Notes: a model not told the origin generated them from the sequence alone. Counted from the stretch's first letter, positions 1-9,221 are shown. The stretch is DNA of 64,000 bases from Nevskia sp. (GCA_021732745.1 JAKFUK010000004.1:359333-423332), one strand, 5' to 3'. Numbers and translations: made by a program.

Positions 1-1515
1 CTCGCACATGCGCTGATCGACGACGGTCAGTTCGACGCAGCGCTGTCGACCAGCCTGGAGGCCGCAAGCATCGGCAGACCCCTTGTCGATTGCGCCAAAC
101 CGAACCCCCGGTACCTGGCGTACTTCGCGTACGCGCTTCACGCGACCTACCGTGTCGAGCACGCCCGCAATCACGATGAAGCTGCGCTGGCCGCGCTCGC
201 CGAATGCGTCGAAGTGCTGCGCCGACAGATATCGCTGCCGGGAAAAAAGAGCCTTGCGCTTTCGCTCCTGGCCGAATGGACGGAATCCTTGGCGGACCTG
301 CAGCTGCATTGCGGCCAACGCGAGGACTCGCGATCGACGCTGCAACAGTTGGTAGCCCTGCGCAGCCGGCTGGCGGGCGGCCCGAATGCCACGGTCGAAT
401 CGCTTGGGGAATTGAGTAGTGCCTTGTCGCGACTGGGGGATATCGAGTGGGATATCGGAGGCCCAAGCTCGGCAAGGCCCAGCCTGATCGAGGACATCGC
501 GATCAAACGAGGGCTTGTCGAGCGCCTCGGCGCAACCTGGCAGCGGCGTTGCGATCTGTCTGCGCAGCTCAACAATCTCGGTTTCAGCGAGAGCAAAAGC
601 GGTGCTGTGGCTGCCGCGCGGGATGCGTATCGCGAATGCCTGACCCTGACGCGCGCGCTGGTCGCCGAATACCCCGACGACCGTCTTTCAGCACATCGCT
701 TTCTTGAGGTGCTGGGGCGCCTGGGCGCGCTGGAACAGGAAGAGGGGCAACTCGATGTCGCGTGGGCAGCATGGTCCGAGCGTGCCGACCTGCTGAGCGG
801 TGATGTCGACGACTCAATCGAACATCTGCTGATGCGCTGCCAAACCTTCAAGAGCCTGGGCGACGTCGCCGAAGCGCGGGAGGACTGGGCTGGCGCCCGA
901 TCGCACTATCAGGAGCGTCTGGCGATCCAGCGGCAATTGCAGACGGCGGACCCGCGTTCGGCTGTCATGCGCGACGAACTGCTGGCGTCGCTGATCGCCT
1001 TGGGAATTGTCGAGTACGAACTGGATGACGACGACGGTGCCCGTGCCTGCTTTGACGAAGCAGTCACTGTTGCACGGCAGTGGATCGCAACTCATGAACG
1101 CAACGAAGACAGTATCGGCAGCCTGCGCTGGGTGCTGCGCAACCTCGCATGGTTCTGTTTCCAGGTTGATCGATTCGAGGACAGCCGACTGGTACGGCAG
1201 GAATCGATCGATCTGGCGCGTCAGCTTATTGCCGAATACGGTCCATCGGCGTTTTTTCATCAAGAACTGATGGAAACGCTGAGCGCGCTGAGTGAGGAAC
1301 TGCTCGCGTGTGGTGATATCGAGGCAGCGCGATCAGGATGGCGGGAAGTCGTCGAGATCGGCGCATCGCTCGCTGCCGACCAATCGCTGACAAATCACTG
1401 CAGCCGATGCTGGGATATGGCCAAGCAGAAGCTCGACGAGACTGGTCTCGTCGTCCAGATACCGAACCGCCAGAGAACGGCCTTGCGGATCGCCGCTGAC
1501 CAGTCGACGCTGTGA
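1..1515 (+). CDS. TPR-repeat protein, 5' end outside the window
   Basis: The frame is open from the first base to a TGA at 1513-1515, so 504 residues of a longer protein are visible. The sequence is almost entirely alpha-helical, with repeated A/L/Y-rich helix pairs of about 35-45 residues (segments such as LGDIEWDIG, LNNLGFSESKSGA, LIALGIVEYELDD, LRNLAWFCFQVDR). These look like degenerate tetratricopeptide repeats. No catalytic domain is seen in the visible part. Similar C-terminal TPR arrays occur behind Hanks-type Ser/Thr kinase domains in this group of bacteria, but that is only a guess here because the N-terminus is missing. The stop codon lies 26 bases before the chosen gpsA start. Confidence 0.7.
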   Translation, partial: LAHALIDDGQFDAALSTSLEAASIGRPLVDCAKPNPRYLAYFAYALHATYRVEHARNHDEAALAALAECVEVLRRQISLPGKKSLALSLLAEWTESLADLQLHCGQREDSRSTLQQLVALRSRLAGGPNATVESLGELSSALSRLGDIEWDIGGPSSARPSLIEDIAIKRGLVERLGATWQRRCDLSAQLNNLGFSESKSGAVAAARDAYRECLTLTRALVAEYPDDRLSAHRFLEVLGRLGALEQEEGQLDVAWAAWSERADLLSGDVDDSIEHLLMRCQTFKSLGDVAEAREDWAGARSHYQERLAIQRQLQTADPRSAVMRDELLASLIALGIVEYELDDDDGARACFDEAVTVARQWIATHERNEDSIGSLRWVLRNLAWFCFQVDRFEDSRLVRQESIDLARQLIAEYGPSAFFHQELMETLSALSEELLACGDIEAARSGWREVVEIGASLAADQSLTNHCSRCWDMAKQKLDETGLVVQIPNRQRTALRIAADQSTL

Positions 1516-1541
1516 TGCCTTGCGTCCTGTCCGACTTCGCC

Positions 1542-2549
1542 ATGACTGAACTCCCCCCCATCACCGTCCTCGGCGCCGGCGCCTTCGGCACGGCGCTGGC
1601 GATCCAGCTGACCCGGCGCGGCGCGCCGGGCTTCCTGTGGGGCCGGGACGCCACAACCATGGCGACGATGGATGAGAGCCGCGAGAACGTCCGTTATCTC
1701 AAGGGCTGCCCGTTGCCCGCGAATCTGGTGGCGACCAGCGATCTGGCGCGGGCGGTGCGGGCGTCCGGCGATATTCTGATCTCCACCCCGAGCCCGACGC
1801 TGCGGGAAACCTGCGAGCGGCTGGCCGTCTTGCTGCGGCCGGATCAGGGCGTGGCCTGCGCGGCCAAGGGGCTGGAACCGGGCAGCGGGCGGCTGGCCCA
1901 TGAAGTGATCGGCGAAGTGCTGGGTGCGACGCGCGCCATCGCGGTGATTTCCGGGCCGACGTTTGCGAAGGAGCTGGGCCTTGGCCTGCCCACTTCGGTG
2001 ACCGTCGCCGCCAACGATCCGGCCTTCGCCGCACGCATGGCCGCGCGCTTTCATGGCGACGGCTTCCGCGCTTACACCTCGGCCGATCTCGTTGGTGTGG
2101 AGATCGGCGGGGCGGCCAAGAACGTGCTGGCGATCGCCGTCGGCATCGCCGACGGGCTGGGCCTGGGGGCCAACACCCGGGCAGCGATGATCACCCGCGG
2201 GCTCAATGAAATGACCCGGCTGGCGACCGCGCTCGGTGCTGATCCCGGCACCCTGATGGGCCTCGCCGGCCTTGGCGATCTGGTGCTGACCTGCACCGAC
2301 AACCAGTCGCGCAATCGTCGCTACGGCCTGGCACTCGGGCAAGGGGCGTCGCCGGAGGCTGCCAAAGCGGCGATCGACGGTGTCGTCGAAGGGGTGCGCG
2401 CGGCCCCCGAAGTGCTGCGGCTGGCGGCAAGGCTGGGTGTGGAAATGCCGCTGCACGAGATGGCGGGCGCGGTGATCGCCGGCCGGATTTCGCCGATCGA
2501 GGCGCTGAAACGGCTGGCCGAGCGGCCGCAGCGGGCGGAACTGGGCTGA
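1542..2549 (+). CDS. gpsA: NAD(P)H-dependent glycerol-3-phosphate dehydrogenase
   Basis: Reduces dihydroxyacetone phosphate to sn-glycerol-3-phosphate, the backbone of phospholipids; cytoplasmic. The 335-residue product has the N-terminal Rossmann motif GAGAFG (about residue 10), the substrate-binding GPTFAKE, the GGAAKN segment with the catalytic lysine, and the C-terminal AGLGDLVLTCTDNQSRNRR block that is very close to the E. coli enzyme. The ATG at 1542 is preferred because MTELPPITVLGAG matches the usual family start. A GTG/ATG pair 30 and 27 bases upstream would add ten residues and overlap the preceding gene. The 3' end converges on a glycosyltransferase gene with a single base between the two stop codons. 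Confidence 0.96.
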   Translation: MTELPPITVLGAGAFGTALAIQLTRRGAPGFLWGRDATTMATMDESRENVRYLKGCPLPANLVATSDLARAVRASGDILISTPSPTLRETCERLAVLLRPDQGVACAAKGLEPGSGRLAHEVIGEVLGATRAIAVISGPTFAKELGLGLPTSVTVAANDPAFAARMAARFHGDGFRAYTSADLVGVEIGGAAKNVLAIAVGIADGLGLGANTRAAMITRGLNEMTRLATALGADPGTLMGLAGLGDLVLTCTDNQSRNRRYGLALGQGASPEAAKAAIDGVVEGVRAAPEVLRLAARLGVEMPLHEMAGAVIAGRISPIEALKRLAERPQRAELG

Positions 2550-2557
2550 TTCAGCCC
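2543..2557. terminator. short palindrome containing both convergent stop codons
   Basis: GGGCTGA-T-TCAGCCC is a perfect 7-bp inverted repeat. Its inner edges are the stop codon of gpsA (plus strand) and the stop codon of the glycosyltransferase (minus strand). No U-run follows on either side, so a role in termination is only possible. Confidence 0.3.
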
Positions 2558-3591
2558 CGGCGATCGAGGCGGTCGAGCAGCGCCTCGACCATCGACGGCA
2601 GCCCATTGCGCAGCCCCAGTTCCGCCAGCCGCGCGCGCATCTGCGCGCGTCGATCCGCATCGCGCAGCAGCACCAGCACGGCCGGGGCAATCGGTGCCGC
2701 GTTCGGCGGCACTTCGACGGTCCAGCCTCGCGCGGCGTAGCGATGGATGCGGGCCAGCTGGTCGGAGCCGCCCAGCGGCAGCGTGACGGTCGGCACGCCG
2801 AGACTCATCGCCTGATGCAGCAGATGACCGCCGCCGGTGACCACCAGGATCGCCTGCTGCATCAGCCGCATCAGCGCAGCCTGCGCCTGCACGGGCAAGG
2901 CTTCGACCCGCGAATCGGCCCTGAACGGCTCGCTGCCGACGGTCAGCACGCGGGCACCGGAGGCCGTCGCCAGCCGGTCGGCAGCTTCCGCGAACACGGC
3001 GGGGACCGGGCGATCGTCGATGCGATAGCCGCCGCCGGTCGGCACGAACAGGACGTAGGGCGCGGCGGTCGAGGCGGCGCTGTCCTCGGCGGCGGTCACG
3101 GCATGGCAGACGTCGAAGACCAGCCGCCGGGTGCTGCCGATGGCGGCCAGCAGCCGTTGCCAGCGGCTGAACGCCGGTTGATCGAGCAGATAACGCTGGT
3201 GCCAGTGCTCGGGCAGTTGCCAGAGCCAGTCGGGCCGGAAGGTCTTGGCCAGGGTGCCGGGTTCATCCGATATGCAGATCGCATGCACGCGCAGGCGCCG
3301 GCAATGACGCAGCAAGGCACCCCGGCAGGTCTTGTCGAACACTGCGATGGCCGGCTTCAGGCGGGCGATTTCCCGCTGGTGGAAGGAAACACGGTCGGCG
3401 TCCGGCAAATCGCTTTCGATGTGCTCGAACGGCAGCCGCGCGCGCAGCGGGCAGGCCTGCGGCATCAGGAAAACGATGCGCACGCGGGCATCGCGGGCCT
3501 GAAGCGCTTCGGCAATCGCCAGCAGGCGGAAGAATTCGCCGGTGCCGCCGTTCTGGTGCTGCGGCACGAACAGCACGCAGCGCTCGCTCAA
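2551..3591 (-). CDS. MurG/GT28-like glycosyltransferase
   Basis: The 346-residue product begins MSERCVLFVPQHQNGGTGEF and has a GT-B layout: an N-terminal domain with a Gly-rich acceptor loop, and a C-terminal half containing VTGGGHLLHQAMSLGVPTV, which resembles the nucleotide-sugar-binding segment of MurG and PseG-like transferases. It is the last gene of a four-gene minus-strand run in which each start overlaps the previous stop by four bases. That context points to surface glycan assembly. Donor and acceptor sugars cannot be read from the sequence. No signal peptide or membrane segment is evident, so it should act at the cytoplasmic face of the inner membrane. Confidence 0.75.
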   Translation of the reverse strand: MSERCVLFVPQHQNGGTGEFFRLLAIAEALQARDARVRIVFLMPQACPLRARLPFEHIESDLPDADRVSFHQREIARLKPAIAVFDKTCRGALLRHCRRLRVHAICISDEPGTLAKTFRPDWLWQLPEHWHQRYLLDQPAFSRWQRLLAAIGSTRRLVFDVCHAVTAAEDSAASTAAPYVLFVPTGGGYRIDDRPVPAVFAEAADRLATASGARVLTVGSEPFRADSRVEALPVQAQAALMRLMQQAILVVTGGGHLLHQAMSLGVPTVTLPLGGSDQLARIHRYAARGWTVEVPPNAAPIAPAVLVLLRDADRRAQMRARLAELGLRNGLPSMVEALLDRLDRRG

Positions 3592-4601
3592 GGCACGCGG
3601 TCCAGCAGTGCGGCGGCGGCGTCGATGAACACTTGCAGGTCGAAGCCATGCAGGCCGTCATCGCGCGATTCCGGCGCGACGAAGGCGCGATGCTGTTCGG
3701 GATCGTCCGGAAACCAGTTCTTCAGGTGATGGTTGGGCCGGAACCAGGACACCGAGGGCGTGGCGGCGACGCGAGCGACATGCAGGCCGCCGGAATCCGG
3801 GCCGACATGGAGTGCGGCACCCTGCACCAGCGACATGAAGCCGTGGACGTCGAGCGAGCCGTCGAAGACGTATTCCGGCGTGTAGCCGATGCCGGCCAGG
3901 ATCGCCGCCAGCTTGGCGCGGCCGCGATCGGTGCCGTGACCGCTGACCGCGAACGGGCGCTCGGGAAAGCGCGCACGCAAGCCATTCCAGAGCGCGATCA
4001 TCTGCGCCACCGGCAGGTCGCGGCGGTCATCGGTGGCGCTGGCGCTCAGGTGCAGGTAGCGGCCGTCGTCAGCTTCAAGGATCCCGGCCTTGCGGCGCAG
4101 GCTTGGGTCGATCGCGACATGGAATTCCGGCCGCTCGCCATCGAGCCCAAGGGCGCGGAACGCATTCCAGCGCTGCCGGTACATCGGAATCTCGTGAAAC
4201 GGATGCTCGGCCACCACATCCAGCAGCCAGGGCTGCCAGGACCAGCGCTTGTTCTCGTCGGCCTTGCGGGCGATGCGCAGCGCCGCCCCGCTCAATCCGC
4301 CGAACGACACCGCGTGATTGCTGCTGGTGATGACGATGGCGACATCGGCCTTCAGGCGGCGCAGTTGCCCGATGAACCCGAGATCGGCTTTCAGACCGGC
4401 CTTGCGATAGACGATCGGCCGGTCGATCCACGGCGTCAGCACGCCATAGAGCCCGGAGTTGCCGACCACACAAAGTTCGGCCTGTGGCGCGTTCTGCCGG
4501 ATCAGCCACAGTGCCGGCAGGCTGTGGATGTGGTCGCCGAGGCCGCCGAGGTCGATCACCAGCACGCGGCGGGCGGTGCCAAGTGCGGTCTTGACGCTCA
4601 T
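3588..4601 (-). CDS. Glycosyltransferase family 9 (heptosyltransferase-like)
   Basis: 337 residues. The start VLVIDLGGLGDHIHSLPAL is the typical GT9 opening (Gly-Asp turn, then the S/T-L-P-A-L helix), and HVGPDSGGLHVARVAATPSV is the C-terminal ADP-heptose-binding signature (D-S/T-G-x-x-H-x-A). In LPS core synthesis such enzymes transfer heptose onto Kdo or another heptose. It overlaps both neighbours by four bases (ATGA), so it is translationally coupled to the GT4 gene upstream and the MurG-like gene downstream. The exact acceptor is unknown; a second GT9 gene lies at 6921. Confidence 0.85.
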   Translation of the reverse strand: MSVKTALGTARRVLVIDLGGLGDHIHSLPALWLIRQNAPQAELCVVGNSGLYGVLTPWIDRPIVYRKAGLKADLGFIGQLRRLKADVAIVITSSNHAVSFGGLSGAALRIARKADENKRWSWQPWLLDVVAEHPFHEIPMYRQRWNAFRALGLDGERPEFHVAIDPSLRRKAGILEADDGRYLHLSASATDDRRDLPVAQMIALWNGLRARFPERPFAVSGHGTDRGRAKLAAILAGIGYTPEYVFDGSLDVHGFMSLVQGAALHVGPDSGGLHVARVAATPSVSWFRPNHHLKNWFPDDPEQHRAFVAPESRDDGLHGFDLQVFIDAAAALLDRVP

Positions 4602-5647
4602 CGGACCGGTTCGCGGCAGCGCTTCAGCGCCGCGATGTGATCGGCCAGGCTCAGGCCGTGTCTGGCGATGAAGCCGGCCGGCACCCGGTGCGGGGCGGCG
4701 CAGGCTTGCTTCAGTGCGGCAAGGATGGCGTCGGCGCTGATTTCCGGAAGCCGGATGCCATCGTCCGGCCCCATCAGTTCGGCGACACCGGCGTCGGCCC
4801 CGATGATGGCCGGCGTGCCGCAGGCCAGCGATTCGGCGATCACCAGACCGAAAGGCTCGTAGCGCGAGGGCAGCACGGTCCAGTCGGCGGCGGCGTACAG
4901 CGCCGGCATGTCGTCGACATAGCCCAGCGGCGTGACGCGCGGCGGCAGCGCCTTGCGGGCAGCACGGCCGGCGACCAGCAGGCGCGCGCGCGGATCATCG
5001 AGCTGCATGAAGGCATCGAGCAGCGGCGCCAGCCCCTTGCGGGCGTGGTCCATCGACGGGAACACGAAGGCGATCTCGTCCGGCTTGACACCCAGCGCCT
5101 GCCGGGCCACGGCGCGGGCGCGGGCATCACGCGGCGCGAAACGCTGGCCGTCGACCGGCGGATAGATCACCCGGGTTCGGGCGGCCGCTTCCGCGTAGTG
5201 CGCGCCGATCTGCGCCGCCAGCGTTCGCGAATGGGCGACCACGGTTTCCGCACCATCGAGCATGGCCCGTTCGAGCCGGGTTTCGCTGCGGTCATGCGCG
5301 GAATCGGCGCGCTGCATCGCCGCGCAGAAACCCGGATGGGTGCCGCCGTTGATCGCGACGTGATGGCCGCGGGTGCGCGCCAGCGAGATCACCAGCGGAT
5401 AGCGTTCCGTCAATTCCAGCCGGGCGATGCGCGAAGCAAACACGCGGTTGCGGAACACGCGCGGCAGCGGCAGGGGCAGCAGGCGATAGGCATTGGCACC
5501 CAGCGTGCGCGCCCAGTCGGCATCGACTTCGCGCGCCCAGACATCCACGGTGTCGCCGGCCGCGCGGAAACCGCGCACCAGATCGGCAAGATAGGACTCC
5601 ATGCCGCCGCCGCGCTTGACGCTGTAGTGGACGAGCGCGACGTTCAA
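4598..5647 (-). CDS. Glycosyltransferase family 4
   Basis: 349-residue GT-B enzyme. The N-terminal GGGMESYLADLVRGF motif (glycine loop before an amphipathic helix) and the C-terminal PSRYEPFGLVIAESLACGTP are hallmark GT4 features; the second contains the E-x7-E pair that contacts the sugar nucleotide. The order of motifs resembles WaaG/RfaG, the LPS core glucosyltransferase, but WaaG-like folds are widespread and I do not assign the symbol. It overlaps both neighbours by four bases in the minus-strand glycosyltransferase run. Confidence 0.85.
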   Translation of the reverse strand: MNVALVHYSVKRGGGMESYLADLVRGFRAAGDTVDVWAREVDADWARTLGANAYRLLPLPLPRVFRNRVFASRIARLELTERYPLVISLARTRGHHVAINGGTHPGFCAAMQRADSAHDRSETRLERAMLDGAETVVAHSRTLAAQIGAHYAEAAARTRVIYPPVDGQRFAPRDARARAVARQALGVKPDEIAFVFPSMDHARKGLAPLLDAFMQLDDPRARLLVAGRAARKALPPRVTPLGYVDDMPALYAAADWTVLPSRYEPFGLVIAESLACGTPAIIGADAGVAELMGPDDGIRLPEISADAILAALKQACAAPHRVPAGFIARHGLSLADHIAALKRCREPVR

Positions 5648-6633
5648 CGGCCGCCCTTCAGCGCGATGCGCCGCGCGGCGCGGCGGGTGTTTTTGGTCCA
5701 GCGGGCATCGGGATCGGCACGGGCGCCGCGCAGCAATTCGGCCAGCCGCTCGAAACGCGGCCGGGCGCGGTCGCTCAGCAGGCTGTCCACCTGCTGCAAC
5801 CAGGCCACCGCGCGATGGCCGAGCGACAGATCGTCGGCGTATTGGGCGAACGCCGGTTCCTTCGCCAGCCGCGCCAGCACATCGAGATGCTCGTCGCGGA
5901 AACGCGGCCCGGTGCTGACGGTTTTCGATTCGCTGTGGAAGCGGAAATGCGCCAGCGTGTCGCTGACATAGCGCACGCGCGGGAACTGGTGCAGGTAGCG
6001 GATCAGCAGTTCGTAATCGAAGCGGAAATGGCTGGTGGCGTCGATGCCGCTGGCGATCATCGCCTCGCGGCGCATCCAGATCGCCGGCTGGTGCCAGCGA
6101 CAGCCGGACGGCAGTTGTTCGAGGATCAGCGAGCGCACGTCGAGCTGCCGGCAGACCACCTTGCCGCGCGCACCGTGCTCATCGAACTGTCGGGTGACGC
6201 CGCCGACGAGATCGACTTCGCCCTGCTGGATCGCCGCCGCGACGGTCCACAGGGCGTCCTGGGCCAGCACGTCATCGGAATTGATCCAGATGAACCAGTC
6301 GCCGGTGGCGCGATGCAGGCCCTTGAGGATGGCATCGACCTGACCGCGATCGCGTTCCGACACCCAGCCGCTTAAAGCCGGCGCGTAGTGCTCGATGATG
6401 CTGCGACTGGCGTCCGAACTGCCGCCGTCGATCACGAAGTATTCGAGCGCCGGATAGCCTTGGGTCAGCACCGAGCGGAGGGTGGTTTCCAGGTAGGCCG
6501 CCTGGTTGTAGGACGGCGTCACCACGGTGAGCTTCGGCAGCGGATCGCGCAGGCTGGCCGGTCGCGGCGGCGGCGCTGCCGGCAGGCTCAGGCCGCAAGG
6601 CAGCAGCAGCGGGTTCAGAAGTTCGGGGAGCAT
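5644..6633 (-). CDS. Glycosyltransferase family 2
   Basis: 329 residues, first gene of the minus-strand run. The GT-A fold is clear: LTVVTPSYNQAAYLETTLRS, then YFVIDGGSSD, then DWFIWINSDDVLAQDA, which holds the metal-binding DxD-type motif. The first 33 residues are Pro/Leu-rich and outside the domain, so translation could begin later, but no better start is visible. The closest general type is the YcjX/WcaA-like single-domain inverting GT2 used in O-antigen or capsule synthesis. The gap upstream is shared with the divergent GT9 gene at 6921 and holds repeat A. Confidence 0.85.
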   Translation of the reverse strand: MLPELLNPLLLPCGLSLPAAPPPRPASLRDPLPKLTVVTPSYNQAAYLETTLRSVLTQGYPALEYFVIDGGSSDASRSIIEHYAPALSGWVSERDRGQVDAILKGLHRATGDWFIWINSDDVLAQDALWTVAAAIQQGEVDLVGGVTRQFDEHGARGKVVCRQLDVRSLILEQLPSGCRWHQPAIWMRREAMIASGIDATSHFRFDYELLIRYLHQFPRVRYVSDTLAHFRFHSESKTVSTGPRFRDEHLDVLARLAKEPAFAQYADDLSLGHRAVAWLQQVDSLLSDRARPRFERLAELLRGARADPDARWTKNTRRAARRIALKGGR

Positions 6634-6767
6634 CGGCTGCGGGCGGGGTGAGAGCGAGTTGCGGGTTGGCAGCCGCTACGCTGCGGCGTCGCAAATTATC
6701 GTACGGTAAATGCCGGACGGGCCATGCGCTCGCCGTGGTGATGGTCGGCGCAGGTGTTACGCAAACA

Positions 6768-6890
6768 GCGTTTTTGCGCGGAGGCGCAGAGGGAAAAGAA
6801 AGGACGCGGAACAGCAACGGCGAGAAAATTGTGTGTTTTCGCTTTTTGCCTTTCTCCTCTTTGCTGTTCTCCGTGCCTCTGCGCTAAAAG
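6768..6890. repeat. Imperfect palindromic element A (GCAGAG-type arms)
   Basis: Fills most of the 287-bp gap between two divergent glycosyltransferase operons; no gene is seen there. The left arm (from about 6776) reads GCGCGGAGGCGCAGAGG and then purine-rich units. The right arm read backwards gives GCGCAGAGGCACGGAGAAC. The arms are related to those of elements C (34488) and F (43795). Promoters for both operons must lie around it but are not obvious. Confidence 0.6.
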
Positions 6891-6920
6891 CTTTTCAGCT
6901 TTTCACGCTCCCCACCCGCG

Positions 6921-7985
6921 ATGCCCGCCCCCAACCCCCGCTCGATCCTGGTCATCTGCATGCGCCGCCTCGGCGACGTGCTGCTGTGCACGCCGCTGAT
7001 CGCCAGCCTGCGCCGCGCGTATCCGGATGCGCGCATCGACGCGCTGGTGTTCAAGGGCACCGAGGGCATGCTCGAAGGCAATCCCGATCTCGACCGCTGC
7101 CTGACCATGCCCAATGGCAGCCGCAAGCTGCCATTCCCGTGGCGCAGCTACGATCTGGCGATCAGCACCCAGGCCAATGACCGGCCGCATCTGATCGCCT
7201 TCCTCGCTGGCCGCAGCCGCGCCGGCATCGTGCCGGGCTTGGTGCCGCGCGCGGAGCGCTGGAAACGCTGGCATTGCCGCTGGTGGCATGAGAACGATGC
7301 CGAGCGCCGCCACACCGTGGAACAGGCGCTGAAACTGGCCGATGCGCTCGGCATCGCCCGCCATCCCGATGTCGTGCCACCGCGCGGCAACGCGCCGCCA
7401 CTGATCGACGTGGCAGACGGTGCCTACGCCGTGCTGCACCTCGCGCCGATGTTCCGCTACAAGGCTTGGACCCCGGCGCGCTGGGCGGAACTGGTGGAAG
7501 CACTCTGGCAGCGCGGCCTGCGGGTGGTGATCAGCGGTGGGCCGGCTGCTTCTGAACGCGCGCTCAGCGATGAACTGCTGGCGCTGCTGCCGAAGGACGG
7601 CGGCGCGCTGGTCGATGTGGTCGGCAAGCTCACGCTCGGCGACCTCGCCAACGTGATCAAGGGCGCGGCGCTGTTCGTCGGTCCGGACACCTCGATCACC
7701 CATCTGGCGGCGGCCTGCGGCGTGCCGGTGGTGACCCTGTTCGGACCATCGAATCCGCTGATCTGGGGACCGTGGCCGATCGGCCAGACCATACCCGGCG
7801 AATCGCCGTGGCGGCTGGTGGCACCGATCCAGACACGCGGCAACGTGACCATCGTCCAGGGCGTGAAGGCCTGCGTGCCCTGTCTGGTCGAAGGCTGCGA
7901 TCGGCACAAGGAAAGCCGCGCCGCCTGTCTCGACGAGATGCCCGCAGCGCGCGTGATCGCGGCGGTTGATGGCGCGCGGCCATGA
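6921..7985 (+). CDS. Glycosyltransferase family 9 (heptosyltransferase, WaaQ/WaaF-like)
   Basis: 354 residues. RSILVICMRRLGDVLLCTPL is the N-terminal GT9 signature. The C-terminal part contains FVGPDTSITHLAAACGVPVV followed by LFGPSNPLIWGPWP, the ADP-heptose pocket. Compared with the other GT9 gene at 3588 this one is closer to canonical heptosyltransferases. It overlaps the next glycosyltransferase by four bases. Likely adds heptose or a related sugar to lipid A-core at the inner membrane; acceptor unknown. Confidence 0.88.
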   Translation: MPAPNPRSILVICMRRLGDVLLCTPLIASLRRAYPDARIDALVFKGTEGMLEGNPDLDRCLTMPNGSRKLPFPWRSYDLAISTQANDRPHLIAFLAGRSRAGIVPGLVPRAERWKRWHCRWWHENDAERRHTVEQALKLADALGIARHPDVVPPRGNAPPLIDVADGAYAVLHLAPMFRYKAWTPARWAELVEALWQRGLRVVISGGPAASERALSDELLALLPKDGGALVDVVGKLTLGDLANVIKGAALFVGPDTSITHLAAACGVPVVTLFGPSNPLIWGPWPIGQTIPGESPWRLVAPIQTRGNVTIVQGVKACVPCLVEGCDRHKESRAACLDEMPAARVIAAVDGARP

Positions 7986-8971
7986 GCCTGCCGAAGCTGC
8001 TGTTCGTCGGTCACAGCTTCCACCAGCAGACTGGCAGCAGCCGCTTCTTCATCGACCTGTTGCAGCAGCACTTCGCGGTCACCGTGGTCTGGGATGACGG
8101 CTGGAAAGCCGATGGCACGCCGCTGAGCGCCGACGCGCTCAACGCCCATGCCGCCGATCTGACCCTGTTCTGGCAGGCGCTGCCGAAGCGCGCCGTGCTG
8201 CGTCGCCTGCGCTGCCGGCGGCTGTTCTGGGCACCGATGCGCGACGGCATCAGCCTGCTGCCAGCGCCGTGGCGGCGGCTCAAGCCCAGCGGCCTGCGGC
8301 TGATCAGCTTCTGCAGCGAAGCGCACGACTACTGCACCGCCGCCGGGCTGGAATCCCATGCCGTGCAGTACTGGCCGACGCCGCTCGAAACGCCACCGGT
8401 GATCGGTGATGAACCGCTGCGGCTGTTCTTCTGGATGCGTCGCGGCACGCCAGGCTGGCCGACCCTGAAGGCGCTGCTCGGCAGCACGCGCCCCGAACGG
8501 ATCGTGCTGCGCACCGTCGCCGATCCCGGCGAAACGCTGAGCCTGCCGACCGAGGCCGAGCGCGCCGAATACCGCATCGAACAGCTGCCGGACTGGCTGG
8601 AAAAGACCGACTACCTGCGCCTGCTCGGCAGCTGCAATGCCTTCATGGCACCGCGCCTGCTCGAAGGCATCGGCCTGTCGTTCCTCGATGCGATGGCGCT
8701 CGGCCAGGCGGTGATCGCGCCGGACCGGGCGACGATGAACGAGTACGTCCATCACGGTGTCAACGGCTGGCTGTACGACCCGGACGCGCCGCAGCCGCTG
8801 GATTTCTCGACGCTGCGCGGCCTGCGCGAGCAGGCGCTGCGCGATGTCTCCGACGGTCACGCCCGCTGGCTGGGCGGCCTGCCGGCATTGATCGGCTACC
8901 TGTCCGATCCCGCCGAGAACCGCGCCTCGCCGGGCTGGCGCTTGCAGCGGCTGCTGCTTGGCCCTTGGTAG
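7982..8971 (+). CDS. Glycosyltransferase family 1/4-like
   Basis: 329 residues. The opening LLFVGHSFHQQTGSSRFFID is a GT-B N-terminal strand and loop. The C-terminal half has MAPRLLEGIGLSFLDAMALG, the E-x7-E-like donor-binding region, and then VIAPDRATMNEYVHHGVNGW, a standard GT4 end. Coupled to the GT9 gene by an ATGA overlap. Together with the four minus-strand enzymes it makes a six-member glycosyltransferase island with no visible flippase or polymerase, which suits core-oligosaccharide rather than full O-antigen synthesis (inference). Confidence 0.75.
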   Translation: MSLPKLLFVGHSFHQQTGSSRFFIDLLQQHFAVTVVWDDGWKADGTPLSADALNAHAADLTLFWQALPKRAVLRRLRCRRLFWAPMRDGISLLPAPWRRLKPSGLRLISFCSEAHDYCTAAGLESHAVQYWPTPLETPPVIGDEPLRLFFWMRRGTPGWPTLKALLGSTRPERIVLRTVADPGETLSLPTEAERAEYRIEQLPDWLEKTDYLRLLGSCNAFMAPRLLEGIGLSFLDAMALGQAVIAPDRATMNEYVHHGVNGWLYDPDAPQPLDFSTLRGLREQALRDVSDGHARWLGGLPALIGYLSDPAENRASPGWRLQRLLLGPW

Positions 8972-8974
8972 GGT

Positions 8975-9048
8975 GGGCAGGCTTCATCTGCCCACCGATT
9001 CGCCGACATTCGATCGCTGCGCACCGCGTGGGCCGATGAAGCCTGCCC
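8975..9048. repeat. Inverted repeat behind the glycosyltransferase operon
   Basis: GGGCAGGCTTCATC at 8975-8988 is perfectly repeated inverted at 9035-9048, with 46 bases between. The left arm can also form a small local hairpin. It lies in the 322-bp convergent gap 8972-9293 together with element B; no gene is seen in that gap. Confidence 0.65.
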
Positions 9049-9127
9049 AGGTGCAGGCTGGCGGCGACGGCGCGGCTGCCAGCCGAAGGCAGCGGGTCGT
9101 GAATCAGTTTGAAATGTGGTCGTGAGG

Positions 9128-9221
9128 TTTCGCACGAAGTACACAAAGAACACGAAGAAAATCAATCCAATACCATCAGATTGACGTCTTTCTTGGTGGC
9201 CTTTGTGTACTTCGTGCGAAA
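9128..9221. repeat. Palindromic element B (CACGAAG-type arms)
   Basis: TTTCGCACGAAGTACACAAAG at 9128-9148 pairs perfectly with 9201-9221. Beyond the perfect part the arms continue in the same roughly 9-nt pattern (CACGAAGTA, CACAAAGAA, CACGAAGAA). Related to elements C (inner part), D and E. Located between convergent genes, so it may also act as a transcript end. Confidence 0.8.

Noticed and set aside
1..1515. Serine/threonine kinase
   Set aside because: Only TPR-like helices are visible; the kinase domain, if any, is outside the window.
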